Assembly (NCBI GenBank): GCA_035606355.1
Contig: DATNFO010000018.1
Coordinates: 186,001 to 250,000 of the forward strand
From: Sulfopaludibacter sp035606355
GTDB taxonomy: Bacteria > Acidobacteriota > Terriglobia > Bryobacterales > Bryobacteraceae
Direction: 5' to 3'
DNA length: 64,000 nucleotides
The first letter of the stretch is position 1. The number at the start of each line of letters is the position of its first letter. The notes under the pieces were generated by a model, which was not told where the DNA came from, searched no databases, and was given only the letters and a program-made list of their open reading frames with translations. The position numbers and the translations under genes are program-made. This document shows positions 42,672-51,367 of the stretch, piece by piece.

Positions 42672-44068
42672 TTCCTCTTCCAGCGAACGCCGCTCTTGGT
42701 GTCCTCCAGGATGATGCCCTGTTCCAGGAGCTGTTCGCGAATCTGGTCGGCGCGTGCGAAGTTGCGCGCCTTTTTGGCTGCCGTGCGCTCGGCGATCAGC
42801 GATTCCACTTCGGAATCTTCCATCTGCCCGGTCACAGCCGTCGGCGCGAGCACGTCGAAGACGGAATCGAAGAGCGCGAGCACGTCCAGAGCGCCGCGCG
42901 CATTTTCGGCGCGAAACTCGCCCGCATCCATGGTGCTGTTGACGTCGCGGACATATTCGAAAATCGCGGCCAGCGCTTCGGCGGTATTCAGGTCGTCATC
43001 CAGCGCGTCCACGAACGCCTGCCGGGCCTGAGCGCCGCGCGCGGTGAGCTGTTCATTCTCGCCCTCCGGATAGGTGTCTGTCTCCAGCCGGAGCTTGAAA
43101 TTACGAAGGCGGTCGATGGCGGTGGTGGCGCTGCGCAGGCCGTCAAAAGTGAAATTGAGCTGCTTGCGGTAGGGGACGCTGAGCAGCAGGTATCGGATGG
43201 CTTCCGGAGCGTAGCCGCGCCCCACAATGTCCCGCAGCGTAAAGAAATTTCCCAGGCTTTTGGACATCTTCTGACCTTCCACCATCAGGAACTCGGCGTG
43301 GAGCCAGAAGCGGGCGAAAGGCTTACCGGTCAGCGATTCGGACTGCGCGATTTCATTCTCGTGATGCGGGAAGATCAGGTCGACGCCGCCGGCGTGGATG
43401 TCCAACGTTTCGCCCAGGTATTTGATCGCCATGACGGAACACTCGATGTGCCAGCCGGGGCGGCCGGGACCCACCGGAGTATCCCAGAACGGTTCGCCTT
43501 CCTTGGGCGCTTTCCACAGCGCGAAGTCGCGGGCGTCAGCCTTTTCGTACTCGTCGACATCCACGCGAGCGCCGGCCAGGTTGCCGGAAAAATCATTGTG
43601 CGAAAGCTTTCCGTAGCCGGGGAAACTGGCGATGCGGAAGTACGTGGAACCTTCACTGGTATACGTGTGGTTCGATTCGGTCAGCTTGCGGACCGCGGCG
43701 GCCATGTCGTCGATGTGCTGTGTGGCCGGCGTGAGCATTTCCGGGCGCTCCAGACGAAGGGTGTCGCAGTCTTCGAGGAACGCCTTGGTGTAGATGCCGG
43801 TATACTCGTCGAGCGGCTTATGTTGGGCGACAGCGTTGCGAATGATTTTGTCGTCCACATCGGTGATGTTCATGACGTGCTTCAACTGGAAGCCGCTCGC
43901 TCGCAGCCACTTGCGCAGCAGGTCCACGAAGGTGAAGCTGCGGAAGTTGCCGATGTGGGCAAAGTCGTAGACGGTCGGGCCGCAGGTGTACATGCGGACC
44001 GTGTTGTCCTGCGCGGGAGCGAAGGGTTGAACTTCCTGGGTGAGCGTGTTGTAGAACCGCAGCGCCAT
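42668..44068 (-). CDS. cysS: cysteinyl-tRNA synthetase
   Basis: The 466-residue class I synthetase has the zinc-site cysteine and HIGH-type motif in TCGPTVYDFAHIGNFRSF, the second zinc ligands in WHIECSVM and HHENEIAQSE, and KMSKS in EGQKMSKSLGNF. The C-terminal helical domain binds the tRNA anticodon. It charges tRNA-Cys in the cytoplasm. It heads a two-gene unit with the trans-sulfuration enzyme. TAAGAT lies 12 nt before the ATG as a possible -10 box. Confidence 0.96.
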   Translation of the reverse strand: MALRFYNTLTQEVQPFAPAQDNTVRMYTCGPTVYDFAHIGNFRSFTFVDLLRKWLRASGFQLKHVMNITDVDDKIIRNAVAQHKPLDEYTGIYTKAFLEDCDTLRLERPEMLTPATQHIDDMAAAVRKLTESNHTYTSEGSTYFRIASFPGYGKLSHNDFSGNLAGARVDVDEYEKADARDFALWKAPKEGEPFWDTPVGPGRPGWHIECSVMAIKYLGETLDIHAGGVDLIFPHHENEIAQSESLTGKPFARFWLHAEFLMVEGQKMSKSLGNFFTLRDIVGRGYAPEAIRYLLLSVPYRKQLNFTFDGLRSATTAIDRLRNFKLRLETDTYPEGENEQLTARGAQARQAFVDALDDDLNTAEALAAIFEYVRDVNSTMDAGEFRAENARGALDVLALFDSVFDVLAPTAVTGQMEDSEVESLIAERTAAKKARNFARADQIREQLLEQGIILEDTKSGVRWKRK

Positions 44069-44301
44069 AGGTTTGGGGAAATCTTATGGTACCAAACGGC
44101 TACGAACATCTTTCAGGATGGAAATTCTCACCCGGTAAGAAGTGCGCAATCGCCCTCGCGCCGGAGCACGTTCCATTATCTTTCAGCCATTTGGCGGGAT
44201 GGCGGGGAAATTGCTCAAATTAGCGAAAATTCATATTGCCCTTTCCGCTTCCCACCCGCTCTCCACTTGCAGCTCCTGGGAAAGGGCCCGGGAGATACTG
44301 C

Positions 44302-44649
44302 ATGGAGTCTGTGACGACCGACCGGCGACTGAGCCGGCGTTTTGAGATCCGTATGAGCCTGCATTACCGCGTGTCCCAGAAGGGCGCGGTAACGCGGTCG
44401 GGATCGGGACTGACCTGTGATATGAGCACGAACGGAGTCAGTTTTCGATGCCGGAAGCCGCTGCCGGAAGGCGCGCATATCGAGATGACCATCGATTGGC
44501 CGGCGAAATACGGGGACATGTATCCGATTGATCTGTTGGTGACCGGCTTTATCGTGCGCAGCGACCATGGGCGCACGGCGGTGCGTATGACCTCGCGCCG
44601 CTTCCGGGTGAGCTCGCAGCCGGCCGAGCCGATTCGGGCGACGGCGTAG
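44302..44649 (+). CDS. PilZ domain protein (c-di-GMP binding)
   Basis: The 115-residue protein is a single PilZ domain: the arginine motif in DRRLSRRFEIR (R-x3-R) and the following DMSTNG matching (D/N)xSxxG, then a beta-barrel (HIEMTIDWPAKYG, LLVTGFIVRSDHGRTAVRM). Such proteins bind cyclic di-GMP and act on motility, secretion or polysaccharide synthesis. ATG 44302 has GGGAG upstream and was chosen over a longer frame from 44236. The 230 bp before it, after the cysS start, hold no recognised feature. The partner protein is unknown. Confidence 0.85.
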   Translation: MESVTTDRRLSRRFEIRMSLHYRVSQKGAVTRSGSGLTCDMSTNGVSFRCRKPLPEGAHIEMTIDWPAKYGDMYPIDLLVTGFIVRSDHGRTAVRMTSRRFRVSSQPAEPIRATA

Positions 44650-44713
44650 GGCGGATGCCAAGGATCTCGCGGGCGCTGCCGGGAGAGTCTGTCCCTGCAT
44701 TTGATCCCTTGCT

Positions 44714-44719
44714 ATCATA
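44714..44719 (+). promoter_or_regulatory. predicted -10 box of uppS (TATCAT)
   Basis: TATCAT is preceded by TTGC and followed by AAGGGA, a good ribosome site 7 nt before the uppS ATG at 44732. No convincing -35 hexamer is visible. Confidence 0.35.
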
Positions 44720-44731
44720 AGGGATTATTTC

Positions 44732-45567
<836 letters not shown>

Positions 45568-45571
<4 letters not shown>

Positions 45572-46341
45572 GACGCGTCCTGACGGCGGCCGCGCTGATT
45601 CCCATTGTTGCCTGGGTGGTTCTTTGGGCCAACTATTGGATCTTCATGGCCGTGCTGGTAACGGTGTCGTTTCTTTGCTATCGCGAATACAACGACATTG
45701 CAGACCGGTTTGGTTTCGGTGAGCCGGGGCTGATCGGCTATGTGGCGGGGCTGGCGGCGCTGCTCTGGCAGGACGAGACGGTGCTGTGGCTGCTGTTTGT
45801 GCTTGTGGCGATCACTGGTTTCGCGCTGGCTATGCGCGCCCGGGATCTGGCGCACTCTCTTCCGCGCGGCGCTCTGCTGATTGCGGGCGTGGTGTATGTG
45901 TTCGGATGCTGGCGCTGCGCGATTCCGCTGCGCGAGACGAATCCGCACTGGCTGATGTACGCGCTGGTTTTGAATTGGTGCGGCGACATTGGAGCTTACT
46001 ATGTGGGGCGGCGATTCGGACGCCGCAAGTTAGCTCCGCGAGTAAGTCCGAATAAGTCGTGGGAAGGCGCGGTTGCGTCGGTAGTTACCAGCGTCTTACT
46101 CGCGGGCACTTACCTGGTTTACTTTGCAGGCGTTCCTGTTTGGGTTGCCGTGGTGCTGACCGCGGTAGCCAACGCAGCGGGTCAGGCGGGAGACCTGGCC
46201 GAATCGGCGATGAAGCGCGGCGCCGGAGTGAAGGACAGCGGAACCATTCTGCCCGGCCATGGCGGCTTCCTGGACCGGGTCGATAGCACGCTGTTCGCGC
46301 TGCCCGTCATCTACGCAGCCGCGGTATTACTTCGGTTATAG
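45568..46341 (+). CDS. cdsA: phosphatidate cytidylyltransferase
   Basis: This 257-residue membrane protein has about seven hydrophobic helices. It contains the CDP-alcohol synthesis signatures SPNKSWEGAVAS and the C-terminal CdsA motif KRGAGVKDSGTILPGHGG followed by FLDRVDS. It makes CDP-diacylglycerol from CTP and phosphatidate for phospholipid synthesis. The ATG overlaps the uppS stop, so the two lipid genes are coupled. Confidence 0.94.
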
Positions 46342-46352
46342 TACTCCTTCTC

Positions 46353-46382
46353 TTGAACAAGGAACGCCGGATTTCGTATTAT
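46353..46382 (+). promoter_or_regulatory. sigma-70-type promoter of the PEP-CTERM gene
   Basis: TTGAAC (46353-46358) and TATTAT (46377-46382) are separated by 18 bp. The next ATG is 46403, preceded by CGGAG as a ribosome site. This gives the PEP-CTERM gene its own promoter just after cdsA. Confidence 0.55.
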
Positions 46383-46402
46383 GTGTAACTCGGAGCGTAC
46401 AC

Positions 46403-47176
46403 ATGGCAACTCGGGCACAATTGATTGCAGCACTCGTACTCGCATCGGCGGCAGCCAATGCCAGCGGCTTGGTCGGTCTATATGAATTCAATAATCCCAA
46501 CAACTTGGGGCTGGATTCCAGCGGCTTGGGAAATAATCTCCAAGTCATTGGCACCGGTGTGAGTTCCGGGGCCGGCGAATTTGGCGGCGGCCTCAATTTG
46601 ACGGACCAGGGCGGGCTGACGACGGCCGGCGGAAACGTGCCGTTGCAATTCCCGTTAGGGAACACGTCTTACACCATATCCGTATGGTTCGACTCTCCCC
46701 TCGGCAGTCCCAATAATGGGGGCTTCATCGGCTGGGGCGCATACAATAACACGGACGAAGTCACCGCCCTACGGTTGAACGGCAATGGTTTCCGCCAATA
46801 CTGGTGGGGCAACGACCTCGACTGGGCGGACCCTCTCAACACGATCTACGACGTTTGGAACAACGTTACGGTGAGCTTCGACGGGACTACCCGTAAGATT
46901 TACTTCAACGGTACGCTCGAAATCAGCGATACCCCGGGGGGGCACAACGCCCAGAGCGGCAACTTCGACATCGGTGTGACTAACTTCAATGAATACTTCC
47001 ACGGCACACTCGACAACGTCGCCGTGTTCAACGAAGCACTCACCGCTCAGCAGGTTTCCACGATTGAGGGCGGAAACTTCTCGGAGTTCGGCGTGGCGGC
47101 AACGCCTGAGCCGGGCACCATGGGGTTATTGATGGGCGCGGGCCTGCTTCTCGCCGGAATCCGCCGCCGCAAGTAA
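46403..47176 (+). CDS. PEP-CTERM sorting-domain protein with LamG-like domain
   Basis: The 257-residue protein has a signal peptide (MATRAQLIAALVLASAAANA) and a concanavalin/LamG-like jelly-roll: GLVGLYEFNN, GLDSSGLGNNL, YTISVWFDS, WNNVTVSFDGTTRKIYFNG, FHGTLDNVAVFNEALT. The C terminus TPEPGTMGLLMGAGLLLAGIRRRK splits into PEP motif, hydrophobic helix and basic tail, the PEP-CTERM anchor processed by exosortase. It is probably displayed on or released from the surface, in a species that makes an exopolysaccharide. No exosortase gene is in the window. Confidence 0.9.
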   Translation: MATRAQLIAALVLASAAANASGLVGLYEFNNPNNLGLDSSGLGNNLQVIGTGVSSGAGEFGGGLNLTDQGGLTTAGGNVPLQFPLGNTSYTISVWFDSPLGSPNNGGFIGWGAYNNTDEVTALRLNGNGFRQYWWGNDLDWADPLNTIYDVWNNVTVSFDGTTRKIYFNGTLEISDTPGGHNAQSGNFDIGVTNFNEYFHGTLDNVAVFNEALTAQQVSTIEGGNFSEFGVAATPEPGTMGLLMGAGLLLAGIRRRK

Positions 47177-47189
47177 GTTCGGACCAGGT

Positions 47190-47256
47190 AGCAGGCGAAC
47201 CCCGTTCGCCGCAACAGGAAAGATTCCTGTTGCCACGTGCGCGGAGCGCGCCTGCT
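47190..47256. repeat. cloverleaf-like hairpin array between converging genes
   Basis: Outer arms AGCAGGCG (47190-47197) and CGCCTGCT (47249-47256) are perfect complements. Between them are GGCGAAC/GTTCGCC around CCC (47194-47210), a 10-bp perfect stem GCAACAGGAA around AGA (47211-47233), and a GCGC stem around GGA with a wobble pair (47237-47251). The first hairpin and the outer stem share bases, so they are alternative pairings. Confidence 0.7.
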
Positions 47257-47268
47257 CACGTTTTGTGG

Positions 47269-48441
47269 CTAATTCGGCCGCAGCACCACCTTCACGCACT
47301 CGTTCTGCTTGTCGCGGAACATCTTGTAGCCTTGCGGAGCCTGATCCAGGGGCAAATGGTGCGTGATGATGAATGTCGGGTCGATTGTGCCGTTCTGAAT
47401 CAACTCGAGGAGTTTGCCCCAATAGTGCTGCACGTGTGTTTGGCCGGTCCGCACCTTGAGTGACCGGTTGATCAGCGAGCCGATGGGCATCTTATCGAGC
47501 AACCCGCCGTAAACACCCGGAATCGACACCGTGCCACCGTTCCGGCAGCACAGAATCGCCTGGCGCAGCGATGGCGGACGGTCCGTCTCCTGGAACAGGT
47601 TGGTCTTCACCTTGTCGTAAAGCCCGGCGAGGCCGGGCATGTGACCTTCGAGCCCGACAGCGTCGATGCAGACGTCGGGGCCGCGCCCGCCCGTCATGGC
47701 ATTGAGGACTTCGCTGACGCTCTCCTGCTCATAGTTGATGGTGTCGGCGTTGCAATGCTGGCGCGCCAGCCGCAGCCGGTACTCAAAGCGGTCGATCACA
47801 ATGATGCGTTCGGCGCCGAGCACCTGCGCGCTCTTTGCCGAGAACAACCCGACCGGTCCCGCGCCCCAAACCGCTACCGTGTCGCCGGGCTTGATGTCCC
47901 CCTGCTCGGCCGCCATATAACCGGTGGGGAGAATGTCGGAAAGGAAAAGCACCTGGTCATCGGTGAGGCCGTTCGGGACGACGATAGTGCCAACGTCGGC
48001 GAAAGGCACGCGCACCAACTGCGCCTGGCCTCCCGCGTAGCCGCCGACCATGTGCGAGTAGCCGTAGATTCCGCATGGCGAATTTCCCCACATCTGTTCC
48101 GCCATCCAGGCGTTCGGATTGGAATTCTCGCAGAGCGAAAAGAGCTCTTGCTTGCAGAAGAAGCAGTTGCCGCAGGAAATGGGAAATGAGCAGACTACCC
48201 GGTCGCCGACCTTGCGATTCTTGACGCCGGAACCCAGTTCCACGATCTCGCCCATGAATTCGTGACCGAGAATGTCGCCGGCTTCCATGGTCGGGATGAA
48301 GCCGTCGTAGAGATGAAGGTCCGAGCCGCAGATGGCCGTCGAAGTGATGCGCACCACGGCGTCTCGCGGATTGATGATGTGCGGATCGGGGACCTCTTCG
48401 ACGCGCAGTTTTTCTGTTCCGTACCAGCAATTGGCTCTCAT
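47269..48441 (-). CDS. zinc-dependent alcohol dehydrogenase (formaldehyde-dehydrogenase-like)
   Basis: The 390-residue MDR enzyme has the catalytic-zinc cysteine in TAICGSDLHLYDG, GHEFMGEIVE, the structural-zinc set CGNCFFCKQELFSLC (four cysteines), and the Rossmann GAGPVGLFSAKSAQVLGA, with FEYR and KVKTN loops of the glutathione-independent formaldehyde dehydrogenase group. It oxidises an alcohol or aldehyde with NAD(P). The start lies 1 nt after the stop of the upstream SRPBCC gene, so the two are co-transcribed. The exact substrate is not clear. Confidence 0.88.
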   Translation of the reverse strand: MRANCWYGTEKLRVEEVPDPHIINPRDAVVRITSTAICGSDLHLYDGFIPTMEAGDILGHEFMGEIVELGSGVKNRKVGDRVVCSFPISCGNCFFCKQELFSLCENSNPNAWMAEQMWGNSPCGIYGYSHMVGGYAGGQAQLVRVPFADVGTIVVPNGLTDDQVLFLSDILPTGYMAAEQGDIKPGDTVAVWGAGPVGLFSAKSAQVLGAERIIVIDRFEYRLRLARQHCNADTINYEQESVSEVLNAMTGGRGPDVCIDAVGLEGHMPGLAGLYDKVKTNLFQETDRPPSLRQAILCCRNGGTVSIPGVYGGLLDKMPIGSLINRSLKVRTGQTHVQHYWGKLLELIQNGTIDPTFIITHHLPLDQAPQGYKMFRDKQNECVKVVLRPN

Positions 48442-48442
48442 G

Positions 48443-49393
48443 TCAGATGCTCCTCTCCTGCAGGAATTTGATTTTGGCTGTGCGGGTTCCCGACGGCTGT
48501 CCTTCGATCGTCGCGATCTCGCCGGTCTCCATCAGCATCTTGAAGCGGCGCAGGTCCTGTCGGATCTGCTGCGCGGGAAACATTTTCGCCATCTTGCCGA
48601 GCGCCCCGTAAGGCGGCGAGAATTGCAAGTCGACATTGACAAACGTGCCGCGGCCTTGCGGCGCGTTCACGAAGCGGACCGAGCCGGAGTTTTCGATATC
48701 GCCTCCGGTGGAGCGCCATTCGATGGAAGTGTTCGGAACATCATTGACCACTTCGGCGTCCCATTCGAAATTGCCGCCGAGCGGGTTGCGCGCGACCCAG
48801 TGAGTCCGCCCGTCGCCGCGATTCTCCACGCTAACGACATTGCGCATGAAACGCGGCAGGTTTTCGAAATTGTGCCAGAAGTTATAGAGTTCTTCAGGTG
48901 ATTTATCGATTGCGATGCTCTGGCGGATGCGCGCGCGCGGCGGCTCGGCTGGATGCTGCTGCTGTTCTTCGGTGAGCCGCTGAGCGCAGATAACGTCGAG
49001 GGCGGTGACGGCCGCGACATTCACGATGCCGAACACGGTCGCGGCGCCGTTGTTGTCGGGTCGGGCGAGGGTCGCGCCGAGCGAGGCAAGGTCGAGCGCA
49101 TCGCCGGCAACGCGCGCCCAGAGCCACGGAGCCGGGTTGGTCTGGTTGCTGAGGATTCCGACGCCGGCCGCGAGTTCACGCAATCCGTAGAATCGCATCA
49201 GCGTCGTGTGGTTGTTGCGAGAGCCGACCAAACGCGCCACCTGACGCGGAAACAGCAATTCGGCTGCACCGAGCCCGATGCTGAACCATCCGAGGCCTGT
49301 AGCGATCTTGCGCTCTTTTCCTTTGATCTTTTCGGGCACGGCGGAGAAGGTGTCCGTCGCGCGCTGTGCAAGTTCTTCCATTTGCAGGGGCAT
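48443..49393 (-). CDS. membrane SRPBCC (cyclase/dehydrase-like) protein
   Basis: The 316-residue product starts at ATG 49393. The N-terminal half has three hydrophobic helices (TGLGWFSIGLGAAELLF, LMRFYGLRELAAGVGIL, VFGIVNVAAVTALDVI). The C-terminal half is a START/SRPBCC domain of the cyclase-dehydrase type (IRQSIAIDKSPEELYNFWHN, NLPRFMRNVVSVE, EVVNDVPNTSIEWRS, GRGTFVNVDLQF). This combination often sits with alcohol dehydrogenases in soil bacteria, and here it directly precedes one by 1 nt. The ligand is unknown. A longer frame starting at 49489 was rejected. Confidence 0.8.
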   Translation of the reverse strand: MPLQMEELAQRATDTFSAVPEKIKGKERKIATGLGWFSIGLGAAELLFPRQVARLVGSRNNHTTLMRFYGLRELAAGVGILSNQTNPAPWLWARVAGDALDLASLGATLARPDNNGAATVFGIVNVAAVTALDVICAQRLTEEQQQHPAEPPRARIRQSIAIDKSPEELYNFWHNFENLPRFMRNVVSVENRGDGRTHWVARNPLGGNFEWDAEVVNDVPNTSIEWRSTGGDIENSGSVRFVNAPQGRGTFVNVDLQFSPPYGALGKMAKMFPAQQIRQDLRRFKMLMETGEIATIEGQPSGTRTAKIKFLQERSI

Positions 49394-49456
49394 GGCCTGA
49401 TCGGTGCAATCGCTTCTCCAGTGGTGGCAAGGTCGCGGGGAGCGCGCGGGTGCGAT

Positions 49457-49462
49457 TATACT
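49457..49462 (+). promoter_or_regulatory. predicted -10 box (TATACT), 6 nt before the VOC ATG
   Basis: TATACT is followed by CATCCC and the ATG at 49469. The expected start of transcription is the A of that ATG. There is no ribosome site. Confidence 0.4.
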
Positions 49463-49468
49463 CATCCC

Positions 49469-49825
49469 ATGGCGATCACCGGCACCCACTTACTGATTTA
49501 CTCGCGGCAGGCGGAAGAATGCCGCAGGCTGCTACAGGAGGCGTTCGGTTTCCGCAGTGTGGATGCGGGAGGCGGATGGCTGATTTTCGCGCTGCCGCCG
49601 GCCGAAGTGGGCGTTCATCCGGCGGGCGAGGACGGCGCTCCGCATCACGAAATGTCATTGATGTGCGATGACATCCGAAAGACGATGGCTGAGCTGGAAG
49701 GCAAAGGAGTGAAGTTCGAAGGCGGAGTCAACGAGCAGCGCTGGGGAATCACGACGATGATGGTGCTGCCCGGCGAGGTCCGCATGATGCTGTATCAGCC
49801 GCGGCATCCGGTGGCGGCATCGTAG
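49469..49825 (+). CDS. VOC superfamily protein, single domain
   Basis: The 118-residue protein is one glyoxalase-like unit, ITGTHLLIYSRQAEECRRLLQEAFGFRSVDAGGGWLIFALPP-like in layout, with GEDGAPHHEMSLMCDD supplying possible metal ligands, and a final WGITTMMVLPGEVRMMLYQP. It would dimerise to form the VOC cup. ATG 49469 was chosen; a longer frame from 48953 is antisense to the SRPBCC gene. The leaderless-type -10 box at 49457 supports this start. The substrate is unknown. Confidence 0.82.
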   Translation: MAITGTHLLIYSRQAEECRRLLQEAFGFRSVDAGGGWLIFALPPAEVGVHPAGEDGAPHHEMSLMCDDIRKTMAELEGKGVKFEGGVNEQRWGITTMMVLPGEVRMMLYQPRHPVAAS

Positions 49826-49827
49826 CG

Positions 49828-49909
49828 ACCGGTCTCCAGACCGGTTGCAGGCGATCGGAGATCGCCCCAGTCGCGCTCCGCGCGACCCGACAGGAAGGAT
49901 TCCTGTCGG
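49828..49909. repeat. array of four consecutive perfect hairpins
   Basis: Four hairpins stand head to tail in 82 bp: ACCGGTCT with its complement around CC (49828-49845); GGCGATC around GGA (49850-49866); GTCGCGC around TCC (49870-49886); CCGACAGGAA, a 10-bp stem, around GGA (49887-49909). Every stem is perfect and the four stem sequences are unrelated. The array fills the space between the VOC stop and the stop of the HtrA gene. Confidence 0.8.
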
Positions 49910-49913
49910 CACG

Positions 49914-51323
49914 TCATCCCAGCGGTACCGGCACGAAAGCCGTCTGATTCCCTCGTTGAATCAGCAATACCGCGGTATCGCCGTTGGTCTTCTGCAGGGC
50001 CGACTGAACGTCCTGCGCCGAATGCACGGCCTGACGATTCACCTGTTGAATGATATCTCCGGGCTGAATCCCCGCCTGTGCGGCAGCGCCATTCGGGTCC
50101 ACAGACTGTACCGTAAGTCCTTTTGGACCGGGAGCTACAGACATACCGAGCTGACCGGATTGCGCCTGCTGCGCGTTAGACGACTGCGCGGTCAGTTCTC
50201 CCAAGTGGACGTGGACGTCCTGCTGGCCGCCGTTGCGGGCAATGGTAAGCGTCACGTCCGTGCCGGGCGGATCGGCGGCGATCCGGTTACGGAAGTCGTT
50301 GGAATCCTTCAGATCCGTGCCGTTCATCTTCACCACGACATCGCCGGGCTTCAAGCCTGCTTTATCGGCTGGACCATCCGGGGTCACGCTGCTGACGAGC
50401 ACGCCTTTGGTGTTCTCGTTGAGTCCAAAGCTGCGGGCTAAGTCCGGAGTCAGTTGCTGAATCCCGACTCCTAACATGCCGCGCTGCACGGACCCATGCG
50501 AGATCAGTTGATTCATGACGTTCTTCGCCATGTTCGAAGGGATCGCGAAGCCGATTCCAATGTTGCCCCCGTTGGTCGACAGAATCTGCGAGTTGATGCC
50601 GATCAGTTCGCCACGCGTGTTCACCAGCGCTCCGCCGGAGTTGCCCTGGTTGATGGGCGCGTCAGTCTGCAGGAAATCCTGGAAGCTGCCGTCGCCGGTT
50701 TCAGTGGACCGCCCCTTCGCGCTGATGATCCCTTCCGTTACGGTCTCCCCGACCGCCAGCGGGTTGCCGACGGCCAGGCAGACATCGCCGACGCGAACCT
50801 TGTCGGAATCGCCCAATTGCAATACCGCCAGTCCGCCGGCCCCGATCTTCAGGACCGCCAAATCGCTCGCTGCGTCCGATCCGATTAGTTTCGCGGAGTA
50901 AGTGCGTCCATCGACTAAGTCGACCCTGATATCTTCGGCGCCATCGATCACATGGTGATTGGTGATGATATGGCCATCGGCGCGAACCACCACGCCGGAG
51001 CCTAGGGCGTGCTCCACTTGTGTGGCTCCGCCGCCGCCGCGGCGCGGGACTCCGCCTCCAAACAGCTCGCGGAAGAATGGATCGTCGAAGAAGGGGAATT
51101 GCTGCGGAGCGCGCACACGCTTGGAAGATCGAATGGTAACGACGGCGGGCGCGACCCGGTCCACAACGTCCGCGTAAGAGAGCAGCGGACCAGAGACACT
51201 GACCTTGCCTTCCGGCACTTGCCGCGGTTCGCCGCCGGACGCGGACGCGCTGCGGACGAAGTTACTTCGGTTGCAAGCGGTGAGAGACAGAAGCGCAAAG
51301 ACCAGAGCGGCAATACGGCCCAT
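49914..51323 (-). CDS. HtrA/DegP-like periplasmic serine protease, lipoprotein
   Basis: The 469-residue protein has a lipobox (LLSLTAC, Cys17) and a trypsin-like domain with His124 in TNHHVIDGAE, Asp154 in AASDLAVLK and Ser229 in GNSGGAL. Two PDZ domains follow (about 290-370 and 385-465: KGVLVSSVTPDGPADKAGL, KGLTVQSVDPNGAAAQAGI). It degrades misfolded envelope proteins, here tethered to a membrane by lipid. It is the last gene of an apparent operon with an M50-CBS protease, a 58-aa protein and a WG-repeat lipoprotein, lying 44 nt after the M50 gene. Confidence 0.93.
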   Translation of the reverse strand: MGRIAALVFALLSLTACNRSNFVRSASASGGEPRQVPEGKVSVSGPLLSYADVVDRVAPAVVTIRSSKRVRAPQQFPFFDDPFFRELFGGGVPRRGGGGATQVEHALGSGVVVRADGHIITNHHVIDGAEDIRVDLVDGRTYSAKLIGSDAASDLAVLKIGAGGLAVLQLGDSDKVRVGDVCLAVGNPLAVGETVTEGIISAKGRSTETGDGSFQDFLQTDAPINQGNSGGALVNTRGELIGINSQILSTNGGNIGIGFAIPSNMAKNVMNQLISHGSVQRGMLGVGIQQLTPDLARSFGLNENTKGVLVSSVTPDGPADKAGLKPGDVVVKMNGTDLKDSNDFRNRIAADPPGTDVTLTIARNGGQQDVHVHLGELTAQSSNAQQAQSGQLGMSVAPGPKGLTVQSVDPNGAAAQAGIQPGDIIQQVNRQAVHSAQDVQSALQKTNGDTAVLLIQRGNQTAFVPVPLG

Positions 51324-51367
51324 ACTTCATGGTTAGCACGCGCGCGCCTTTGCAGGTGTGCATCGCG

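Noticed and set aside
41508..43031. 507-codon plus-strand frame opposite the trans-sulfuration and cysS genes
   Set aside because: It is antisense to two clear enzymes and has low-complexity composition.
44085..44220. 44-codon plus-strand frame upstream of the PilZ gene
   Set aside because: It has no ribosome site, no hydrophobic or domain pattern, and overlaps the cysS promoter zone.
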